From: Candidatus Eiseniibacteriota bacterium
GTDB lineage: Bacteria; Eisenbacteria; RBG-16-71-46
Length of the DNA stretch: 22,214 nucleotides
Direction: 5' to 3'
Assembly (NCBI GenBank): GCA_005893365.1
Contig: VBPB01000032.1
Span: forward strand, 3,007 to 25,220
Shown here: positions 8,301 through 13,957 of the stretch, one piece after another
How the letters are laid out: each line of letters starts with the position of its first letter
How positions within the stretch are numbered: position 1 is the first letter of the stretch
Notes under the pieces: generated by a model
What the model saw: only the letters and a program-made list of their open reading frames with translations
Database searches by the model: none
What the model was told of the DNA's origin: nothing
Position numbers and translations under genes: made by a program

Positions 8301-8972
8301 ACCTACGGCGACGCGGTGCCCCCGGACACCGCCATGCAGGCCCGGGTCGCGCGGTGGAACGCCGGGGTGGGGGCGATCGCCGCCCAGCCGCTGGGACGCA
8401 ACGCCAGCCTCCTGGGTCGGGCGCGCGGCGGCGAGAGCACGCTGGGCGACCTGGTCGCCGACGCGATGCGCGAGGCCACCGGCGCCGACATCGCGTTCCA
8501 GAACAGCGGCGGCCTGCGCGCCGACCTGGGCGAGGGCGTGGTGACGCGCGGGAGCATCTACGAGGTGATGCCGTTCGACAACACCATGGTCACCATGGAG
8601 CTGACCGGCGCCGAGGTGCGCAAGGCGCTCGAGGACGGCCTGCGCGGCGGCCGCGTCACCCAGGTGAGCGGCGTCCGCTTCAGCTTCGACGCCTCACGCC
8701 CCGAGATGCAGCGGGTGGTGACGCTGCAAGACGGCGCGGGCGCCCCGCTGGACTCGACCCGCACCTGGAAGGTGGTCGTCAACAACTTCATGGCCGGCGG
8801 CGGCGACGACTATTTCACCCTCGCCCACGGCAAGAACACCCGCGACACCCAGCAGCTGGTGCGCGACGCGCTGGAGGGCTTCGTGCGCACGCGCTGCGCC
8901 GGCGGCAAGGCGCTCGACTACAAGGTCGAGGGTCGGGTGACGCGCCTCGGCGGCGGCACCAGCCGGGAGTGA
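5394..8972 (+). CDS. Secreted tandem 5'-nucleotidase / cyclic-nucleotide phosphodiesterase (YfkN-like)
   Basis: A 1192-residue exported enzyme with two full calcineurin-type phosphoesterase plus 5'-nucleotidase C-terminal modules. A signal peptide (1-22) precedes module 1: TTDLHG (32-37), GDAIQGSP, GNHEFGYG, LAHTG and LGHTHAVV, then a substrate domain (about 325-535) with PYDNTLGVVTLTGAELKEAL and NSYRMNGGGG, features of CpdB-type 2',3'-cyclic phosphodiesterases. A linker (about 540-695) has SLH-like segments (AYWLARAFGW, FGDVPDS). Module 2 (from about 705) has TTDFHG, GGDLFQGT, GNHEFDW and GGHSHNRV, then a UshA-like domain with NSGGLRADL and PFDNTMVTMELTGAEV. Metal ligands look intact in both. 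Bacillus YfkN has a comparable double design. The likely role is periplasmic or surface salvage of extracellular nucleotides. The ATG at 5394 gives the signal peptide directly; the frame is open upstream but without a credible start. Confidence 0.92.
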   Translation: MPSHRLAIALALLLALPAAVRAEEARLTILHTTDLHGSLTGWDDLADRPAARGLTRVATLVRRVRAEGGPVLLLDAGDAIQGSPLETVWHRGFSNGHEPMMAAMGALGYDAMAVGNHEFGYGLGALTRARTEAGFPWLAANIVRADGAPAFAASLVKTVGALRVGIVGVCTQAVPALEDSANYEGLRFLPAVEAAKAEVARLRAGGLCDVVVLLAHTGLEFDPRTGTERLGGAPDENVGRALALDVPGVDVLILGHTHAVVDSLTLGTTLVTQAGRWADHLGRVDLAFSRAAANDPWTLASRRAAVFAVTDSVPEDTALAALAEPYHQATRAALAETLGFARVEIGAPGGRLEDGRLWELIQKVQLEATDADVSLASLFDPAARIAAGPITLRDAMAIYPYDNTLGVVTLTGAELKEALEQSARYLAPYTFEDEHPLFEPGVPTYDFDAAEGVTYDIDLTRPAGDRVINLAFAGHALEPDHALKVAVNSYRMNGGGGVEVIRRAPRVSVTARGVRDLLVDYLRRAHTLDGAFTRNWSVLPDYAASPQRASIDLLVRQGALPRAEAMRLYPGDPVRRGDLAYWLARAFGWRERRLSGAFGDVPDSLEPWLDGLIRRHALGPSQAGDHFDPFRTLPLGLALDWCEGTARSAGYPLPMRGGDPSFRRGLLTGIDSGHVVPGAAAFPETLTREQALAMVANLRYPTVRVLETTDFHGFIMPGKERRTNRPIGGSVALAAWLTKLRAENPEGTVLIDGGDLFQGTMISNLPFGRPIVEQMNALGYTASAIGNHEFDWTADTLERRVHEMHFAALGANLVLAKTHQRPRWVRADTVVTRRGVRIGILGLCYPQTPSVTLAKNVTHLRFEDDSATAAKLVPVLRRQDHADVVVGVGHIPAETDSAGHARGDLPRLARGVPGVDVWFGGHSHNRVRDEVKGVPIMIAGAHGEVVGVCDLRVDPVAHRVIDRHYRLETTYGDAVPPDTAMQARVARWNAGVGAIAAQPLGRNASLLGRARGGESTLGDLVADAMREATGADIAFQNSGGLRADLGEGVVTRGSIYEVMPFDNTMVTMELTGAEVRKALEDGLRGGRVTQVSGVRFSFDASRPEMQRVVTLQDGAGAPLDSTRTWKVVVNNFMAGGGDDYFTLAHGKNTRDTQQLVRDALEGFVRTRCAGGKALDYKVEGRVTRLGGGTSRE

Positions 8973-8979
8973 ACCGCCC

Positions 8980-10198
8980 CTAGCGGTGGGCCCGGTCGGT
9001 CGGCGCGTCGATCAGGTTCACCCCCGCGCGATCGAAGTAGCTGCGGACCCCCAGCGCGATCTGGCGCGCGATCTGCCCGCGGAATTCCGGGCTCTTGAGC
9101 AGCCGCGCCTCGACGGGATTGTTGATGAACGCGGTCTCGACCAGCACCGATGGGAACTCCACCGACTTGAGCACCACGAAGCCGGCCTGCTTGATGCCGC
9201 GCGCCTCCAGCCGCCGGTCGGCTCTGCTCCAGCACCGAGGTGCGCTTCACGTCGTAGAGGATGTTGACCACGTCGTCCTCGGTCTTGGGCGGGACGCCGC
9301 CGACCAGGTCGGCCGCGTTCTCGGCGTCCGCCAGGTCCGCGTCGGCCTGGTCGCTCGCCCCGCGCAGGGAGAGGAAGTAGACCTCGGTGCCGCGTCCCGA
9401 CCCGCGCCGCTTGGAGGAGTTGGCGTGGATGCTGACGAACAGGTCGGCCTTCATCTTCTCCGCGCGGAGATACCGATCGCGCAGCGGGATGAAGTAGTCG
9501 CCGTCGCGGATCAGCTCGCCGCGCACGCCGGGCACGCTATTGAGCTCCGCCACCAGCGCGCGCGCCACCGCCAGGGTCACGTCCTTCTCCAGGACGCGGA
9601 CGCCCCGCGGCCCGCGGGCCCCGGTGTCCTCGCCGCCGTGCCCGGCGTCCACCGCCACCACGCGCACGCGGTCGCGCCGCTTGCCCTGGGCGATGTCCGC
9701 GAGCCGCCGCTCCTCGGCCTGGGCGGCGCCGCGGCGCTCGACGTCCACGGTGAGCCGGAACGGCTGATCGTCCTGGGCGGCGAGCGACACCACGTGGAAC
9801 TCGCTCGAATCCCGGAACGCGAGCCGGAAGGTCCCGCCGTCGACGCGCGTGTCGCATTCGACCGAGTCCACCACGCCGTCCAGCACCCGCAGGACGGCGG
9901 GGACCTGGGCGGCGCGCGCCACGGCCTCGCCCGGCAGCGAGAGCGTCACCTGCCGCGCGGTGCCGGAATCGGGTGCCACCAAGGCGGTCGGCCTGGAGAA
10001 CTCGAAGACGATGCGGGTGTTCTCGGGCCCCGAGAAGGCGCGCACGCCGGTCAGGACGATGCCGGTGGCGGCGGGTCCAGGGGCCGCCAGGGCCGGCGCC
10101 TGGGCGCGGCACGGCGAGGCCAGGGTCACGAGCAGGGCGGCAAGCGACGACGCCACCCGTATGGGTGGCGCCGTCAGCGGAAAGCACGTCGTTCGCAT
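8980..10198 (-). pseudogene. N-acetylmuramoyl-L-alanine amidase (AMIN + amidase_3), frameshifted
   Basis: A secreted cell-wall amidase that cleaves the bond between MurNAc and the stem peptide. A signal peptide (about 1-32) is followed by an AMIN domain (about 45-155; IVLTGVRAFSGPENTRIVFEF), which targets the enzyme to peptidoglycan, and then an amidase_3 catalytic domain (VVAVDAGHGGEDTGA, LEKDVTLAVA, ADLFVSIHANSS). The C-terminal part (FVVLKSVEFPSVLVETAFINNP) is present but in another frame. The frames join at about 9217, where one surplus base separates ...LEQSR from RRLEARGIKQAG. About a dozen residues normally found between the NxS/xQSR helix and the RGIKQAGF block are also absent, so the lesion looks like a deletion of 3n+2 bases. 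The catalytic Glu in VET is lost from the translated protein. The ATG at 10198 lies 70 bp after the native htrA stop. Converges with the nucleotidase gene, 7 bp apart. Confidence 0.85.
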
Positions 10199-11865
10199 CA
10201 GCGGCTACACCTTCCCTGGCGCGGGGCGGCCGCGGCCCGAGGCCGCGGTCCTCCCACTGGATCCACAGCTAACTCGTGAGTCGCAGCGAGTAGAACGTCG
10301 TGTTCCCATTCCGGTTGACGAGCAGGATCGCCGGCTTCTTGTTGGTCCGGGCGAGCCGCAGCAGCCGGCCGAACTCGGCGACGTCCGAGACCGTCTTGCC
10401 ACCGACCTCCTCGATGATGTCGTTGGCCTGGATGCCGGCGTTGTCGGCCGGACTGCCCTCCTTGACGTCCGTCACCAGTACGCCGGTCTTGACCTGGGGA
10501 GACCGTCTTGCCACCGACCTCCTCGATGATGTCGTTGGCCTGGATGCCGGCGTTGTCGGCCGGACTGCCCTCCTTGACGTCCGTCACCAGTACGCCGGTC
10601 TTGACCTGGGCGTCGCTGGCCTCGTCATCGGTGAGGTTGCGCACCGCGATCCCGGCCAGCGTCTCGGACGCCGGCGGCGGCGCGCTCGGGGTCGAGGCCG
10701 CGACCAGCTCCGGGGTCCGCTCGGCCAGGACCACGGTGAGCGGGACCCGCTTGCCGTCCCGCAGCACCACGATCGCGGCGCGCTTGCCCGGAGGCGTGTC
10801 GGCGACGCGGAGCCGGAACTTGGACACATCGGTGACCGGCTCGCCGTCGTACTCCACGATCACGTCGTCGCGCCGGAGCCCCGCCTTGTCGGCCGGGAGG
10901 CCCTTGGTGACGTTCGAGATCAGCACGCCCTGCTGGCCGGGGATGCCGAGGCCCTCGGCGATGTCGGGCGTCAGGTCGCCCAGGTTCACGCCCATCAGCG
11001 CGCGCTGCACCTTGCCGTGGGCGAGCAGCTGGTCGGCGACGTGCTTGGCGAGATTGATCGGGATGGCGAAGCCGATGCCCTGGCCGCTGGGATTGATGGC
11101 GGTGTTGATGCCGATGGCCTCGCCGCGGATGTTGCACAGCGGGCCGCCCGAGTTGCCGAAGTTGATCGAGGCGTCGGTCTGGATGAAGTCCTGGAACAGG
11201 AGGTCGTTGCTCCCGAAGATGTTCAGGTTGGTCCGGCCCTGGGCGCTGATGATGCCGACGGTGACCGAGCCGCGCAGCATGCCGAGCGGGTTCCCGATCG
11301 CGATCGCCCAGTCGCCGACCCGCAGCTTGTCCGAGTCGCCGAGCTGCAGCGTGGGCAGGTGGTCGGCCTCGATCTTGATGACCGCCACGTCGCTGGCCGG
11401 ATCGGTGCCCACGACCTTGGCCTTGAAGGTGCGCTTGTCGTTGAGCGTCACGGTGATGTCGTCGGCGTCGCTCACCACGTGGTTGTTGGTGAGGATGTGA
11501 CCCTCGCCGTCGACGATGAAGCCCGAGCCCGAGCTCGGCACGTTCTGCTGGCGGCGACCCTGGTCGCCGAAGAAGCGGTGGAACAGCTCGGTCTGCGGGT
11601 CCTCCGAGTCGCCGCCCGCGGAGACCTTCTTGCGCACGTCGACGAAGCACACGGCCGGCAGCGCCTTGTCGACCACGGACACGAACGGGCTCTCGGGCAG
11701 GGCCGCGCTGGACGTGGCCAGGGAGCCCCGCTGGGCGTTCGAGGCGCGCTGCAGGCCGAATCCGGCGCTCAGGCCGAGGCCGATCACGAGCCCGACCAGG
11801 ACCAGCGCCAGGGCGCCCAGGTAATACCGGCGCGGAGGGATCGTTTCGAGTGGGTTCCGAGTCAT
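10198..11865 (-). CDS. HtrA/Deg-family serine protease with two PDZ domains; C-terminus frameshifted by a duplication
   Basis: A membrane-anchored envelope protease/chaperone for misfolded proteins. It has a helix (YLGALALVLVGLVIGLGLSAG, 15-35), a trypsin-like domain with His129 (TNNHVV), Asp159 (DPASDVAVI) and Ser239 (NFGNSGGPL), PDZ1 (about 285-380), and PDZ2 from about 405. After residue 456 (VGGKTVS) the frame shifts because of a perfect 112-bp tandem duplication (10387-10610). As written, translation continues in a wrong Arg/Gln-rich frame to 10198. Without one copy, PDZ2 would finish normally (SDVAEFGRLLRLAR...LRLTS) at a stop at 10269, giving 494 residues. The ATG at 11865 suits the membrane anchor and has a good promoter 35 bp upstream; there is no Shine-Dalgarno. 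The amidase gene follows on the same strand, possibly in an operon. Confidence 0.93.
   Translation of the reverse strand: MTRNPLETIPPRRYYLGALALVLVGLVIGLGLSAGFGLQRASNAQRGSLATSSAALPESPFVSVVDKALPAVCFVDVRKKVSAGGDSEDPQTELFHRFFGDQGRRQQNVPSSGSGFIVDGEGHILTNNHVVSDADDITVTLNDKRTFKAKVVGTDPASDVAVIKIEADHLPTLQLGDSDKLRVGDWAIAIGNPLGMLRGSVTVGIISAQGRTNLNIFGSNDLLFQDFIQTDASINFGNSGGPLCNIRGEAIGINTAINPSGQGIGFAIPINLAKHVADQLLAHGKVQRALMGVNLGDLTPDIAEGLGIPGQQGVLISNVTKGLPADKAGLRRDDVIVEYDGEPVTDVSKFRLRVADTPPGKRAAIVVLRDGKRVPLTVVLAERTPELVAASTPSAPPPASETLAGIAVRNLTDDEASDAQVKTGVLVTDVKEGSPADNAGIQANDIIEEVGGKTVSPGQDRRTGDGRQGGQSGRQRRHPGQRHHRGGRWQDGLGRRRVRPAAAARPDQQEAGDPARQPEWEHDVLLAATHELAVDPVGGPRPRAAAAPRQGRCSR
10230..10248 (-). terminator. 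GC-rich hairpin between htrA and the amidase gene
   Basis: An 8-bp perfect stem (ccgcggcc with ggccgcgg) and 3-nt loop sit in the 70-bp gap between the native htrA stop and the amidase ATG. There is no T-run, so it may be an attenuating or RNA-stabilising hairpin instead of a terminator. Confidence 0.35.
10387..10610. repeat. Perfect 112-bp tandem duplication inside htrA PDZ2
   Basis: Bases 10387-10498 and 10499-10610 are identical at every position, both running from gagaccgtcttgcc to gtcttgacctggg. The unit is 37 codons plus one base, so the duplication shifts the reading frame. Exact identity means it is either very recent or an assembly or sequencing artefact. Confidence 0.97.
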
Positions 11866-11899
11866 CGTCCGGCGCACCGGCCGCCCACATCCTACCCAG

Positions 11900-11928
11900 A
11901 TTATCGGAGGCCGGCGAGCGCCTGTCAT
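11900..11928 (-). promoter_or_regulatory. Strong sigma-70-like promoter of htrA
   Basis: On the minus strand ATGACA (11923-11928), a 17-bp spacer and GATAAT (11900-11905) each match the consensus at five of six bases. Transcription would begin near 11893, about 28 nt before the ATG. No sigma-E-type GAACTT/TCTGA pair was seen, so stress control through that route is not supported. Confidence 0.6.
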
Positions 11929-12137
11929 CGTCGGGTCAAGTATCGGCGAGGCTCGCCCGCACCTTGCGCATGTCATTGGACGCGCGATCCGCCTCCCGGG
12001 TTGCGCCCCGTCCATGAGCGCCCGGGGACCGCCGCCAGACGCGGCGCCACCCCGCAAGGCGGGATCCCGCCGCCGGCCGGCCCGCCGCCCGCAGACCTGG
12101 GCCTCCCTCGCGCGGGTTTAGCCGGAAGCGCCATGGT
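11929..12137. other. Divergent intergenic region between htrA and lpxH
   Basis: Together with the flanking promoters, the gap between the two start codons is 309 bp. It contains a perfect 14-bp palindrome ggcgggatcccgcc (12059-12072) in a GC-rich, repeat-prone stretch. No gene or RNA was recognised. Confidence 0.4.
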
Positions 12138-12167
12138 TTGTCGCCCCTTCCGGGCGGTTGCTATCCT
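12138..12167 (+). promoter_or_regulatory. Candidate promoter of lpxH, leaderless arrangement
   Basis: TTGTCG (12138-12143), an 18-bp spacer and TATCCT (12162-12167). Only 7 nt separate the -10 from the ATG at 12175, so transcription would begin at the start codon. This supports 12175 over the in-frame ATG at 12133, which would lie upstream of the promoter. Confidence 0.45.
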
Positions 12168-12174
12168 GCGGCCC

Positions 12175-12909
12175 ATGCCCGCGCCGCAGGCCGCGTACTT
12201 CATCTCCGATGCCCACCTGGGCGCCGAGACCCGGGAGCGCGAGGAGGCCCGCGAGCGGAGGCTTCACGGTTTTCTGACCTCGCTCGAGGGCCGTGCCTCG
12301 GCGCTGTTCATCGTCGGCGACCTGTTCGACTTCTGGTTCGAGTACGGTACCGCCATCCCGCGCCGCCACTTCCCCACCCTGGCCGCCCTGCGCCGCCTGA
12401 CCGCGTCCGGCGTGGCCGTCACCTACCTCAACGGGAACCACGACTTCTGGCTCGGCCCCTTCCTGCGCGACGAGCTGGGGCTCCGCACGCACCGCGACGC
12501 CCTCACGCTCCAACTGCAGGGGCATCGCATCTGGCTCCACCACGGCGACGGGCTGGTGGGCGGCGACCTGGGCTACCGCGTGCTCAAGCGAGTGCTACGC
12601 CACCCGGCGAGCATCGCCCTGTATCGCCTGATCCATCCGGACCTCGGCATCCCGCTCGCCCACTGGGTCTCGCGCTGGTCGCGCGAGTCGCGCGAGGGCC
12701 GGCCGCTCGACGGCGACCGGCTGTGGCGCGAGATCGCGAGCCCGCGCTTCGCCGAGGGGTTCGACACGGTGATGGTCGGACACTTCCATCACGTCTGGGA
12801 GCGGCGCGAGGGGGACCGGACCTTCTTCCTGCTCGGGGAGTGGATGGAGCGCTTCAGCTACGTGGTCCTGCGCGACGGCGTGTTCACGCTGGAGGAGCAC
12901 CCGGCCTGA
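12175..12909 (+). CDS. lpxH: UDP-2,3-diacylglucosamine diphosphatase (lipid A synthesis)
   Basis: A 244-residue calcineurin-type metallophosphoesterase. LpxH hydrolyses UDP-2,3-diacylglucosamine to lipid X and UMP at the inner face of the cytoplasmic membrane, a committed lipid A step. Metal-binding motifs are in order: FISDAHLG (Asp12, His14), VGDLFDFW (Asp49), NGNHDFW (Asn88, His89), WLHHGDG (His122-123) and VGHFHH (202-206). The HPDLGIPLAHWVSRWSR segment fits the membrane-facing lid of LpxH/LpxH2 proteins. The start at 12175 places the first beta strand immediately after MPAPQ, as in relatives. It converges with the PorV-like gene, 12 bp apart. It implies lipopolysaccharide in this organism. 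LpxH2 or a related phosphoesterase is the main alternative. Confidence 0.87.
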   Translation: MPAPQAAYFISDAHLGAETREREEARERRLHGFLTSLEGRASALFIVGDLFDFWFEYGTAIPRRHFPTLAALRRLTASGVAVTYLNGNHDFWLGPFLRDELGLRTHRDALTLQLQGHRIWLHHGDGLVGGDLGYRVLKRVLRHPASIALYRLIHPDLGIPLAHWVSRWSRESREGRPLDGDRLWREIASPRFAEGFDTVMVGHFHHVWERREGDRTFFLLGEWMERFSYVVLRDGVFTLEEHPA

Positions 12910-12921
12910 TGCCGGCGCGAC

Positions 12922-13836
12922 TCAGAAGCGCGCGGTGAACGAGAACCGGTGCGTGTCGCCCAGGTCGAGGCGGTAGGGGACGAACGCGTAGTCGAGCCGA
13001 AGCGGGGCCAGCGCGTAGCCGGCGCCGATGCTGAAGGTCGAGGCGTCGTCGTGGATGCGCAGGCCGAGCCGCAGGGCGGCACCGGTCGGGTGGGTCAGCT
13101 CGGCGCCGATGGCCGCGACCGTGGGCCGCCCGCGGCTCATGCGGGTGTCGAGCGCGGCATCGAGGCTGATCCCCGCGGCGAGCCCGAAGCGGTACGACGC
13201 CCCCGCCTGGACCGCCGACGGCAGCGCCAGCGGCTGTCCGGGACCGTCCGCAAACGTGTAGTGGGCGTCGGGCCCGAGATGGTCGAGCGCCAGGCCGAGC
13301 CGCAGCGCGGGCAGCGCCGCGGGCTCCCAGGTGGCGCCCGCCCCGAAGGCGTAGGTGCCGGTCGCGAGCTCGGCGAGGCGCTCGCGCACCAGATGCGCCG
13401 AGACCCCGGCCCTGAGCCCGGCGACCAGGTCGCGGCCGTAGGCGACCGCGAAGTCGAGGTCGTCGCCGCCGAAGGTCCCGGTCACGTTGCCCAGCTCGTC
13501 GCGGGCCTCGATGGGCTCGGAGTAGAGCGCCCGGACCGAGCCCGCGAGCCCCCCCCCGAGCCAGCGGCCGGCCACCGAGAACTCGTCGTTGCGCAGGTGC
13601 TGGATGGACTCGTCGTGCGAGCCGGTGATCTGGACGCGCTGGACCGCGGCCAGGCCGGCGGGATTCCAGAAGGCCGCCTCGACCCCCTCGCCCATCGACA
13701 CGAACGCGCCGCCCACCCCCGAGGCCCGAGCGCCGGCGGGGATCGCCAGGAACGCGAAGGCCGAGGGCTCCGCGTGCGCGGGCGGATGCGCCAGGGCCAG
13801 GAACAGCAGCGCGGCGGCGGAACGGCGCCAGATCAT
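12922..13836 (-). CDS. PorV/PorQ-family outer-membrane beta-barrel protein
   Basis: A 304-residue exported protein with a signal peptide (MIWRRSAAALLFLALAHPPAHA), then the family block AIPAGARASGVGGAFVSMGEGVEAAFWNPAGLAAV, where a Gly-rich turn is followed by the xWNPAG motif typical of PorV/PorQ and UPF0164 proteins. The rest is alternating hydrophobic strands ending in HRFSFTARF, a C-terminal Phe as in many barrel proteins. PorV serves type IX secretion in Bacteroidota; in other lineages this family is abundant without a proven role, and no Por secretion genes are present here. The frame opens at a GTG (13851), but that codon overlaps the aaggag Shine-Dalgarno that sits 6 nt before the ATG at 13836, so 13836 is chosen. 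Confidence 0.85.
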   Translation of the reverse strand: MIWRRSAAALLFLALAHPPAHAEPSAFAFLAIPAGARASGVGGAFVSMGEGVEAAFWNPAGLAAVQRVQITGSHDESIQHLRNDEFSVAGRWLGGGLAGSVRALYSEPIEARDELGNVTGTFGGDDLDFAVAYGRDLVAGLRAGVSAHLVRERLAELATGTYAFGAGATWEPAALPALRLGLALDHLGPDAHYTFADGPGQPLALPSAVQAGASYRFGLAAGISLDAALDTRMSRGRPTVAAIGAELTHPTGAALRLGLRIHDDASTFSIGAGYALAPLRLDYAFVPYRLDLGDTHRFSFTARF

Positions 13837-13853
13837 CGTCGTCTCCTTCACAC

Positions 13854-13884
13854 GCGACGGGGCCGGCGTTCCCGGCCCCGTCGC
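13854..13884 (-). terminator. Perfect 13-bp hairpin upstream of the PorV-like gene
   Basis: The arms gcgacggggccgg (13854-13866) and ccggccccgtcgc (13872-13884) pair perfectly around a 5-nt loop. It lies after the DUF4384 stop and just before the porV-like Shine-Dalgarno. With no T-run it could be a terminator for the upstream operon or a structured mRNA leader; a TAGAAT -10-like element at 13903-13908 favours the leader reading. Confidence 0.5.
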
Positions 13885-13916
13885 TTGGGACTTCGGCAGG
13901 CGATTCTAGCAGGTCG

Positions 13917-13932
13917 GCGGATCGTCATCCGC
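13917..13932 (-). terminator. Short hairpin after the DUF4384 operon
   Basis: The arms gcggat and atccgc pair around the 4-nt loop cgtc, 25 bp downstream of the DUF4384 stop. There is no T-run, so the termination role is tentative. Confidence 0.35.
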
Positions 13933-13957
13933 TCGCGCCGCGCCCTGGTTCCGGCGT

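Noticed and set aside
12133..12174. Earlier in-frame ATG for lpxH
   Set aside because: It adds 14 residues not expected in the family, and the candidate -35/-10 elements lie downstream of it.
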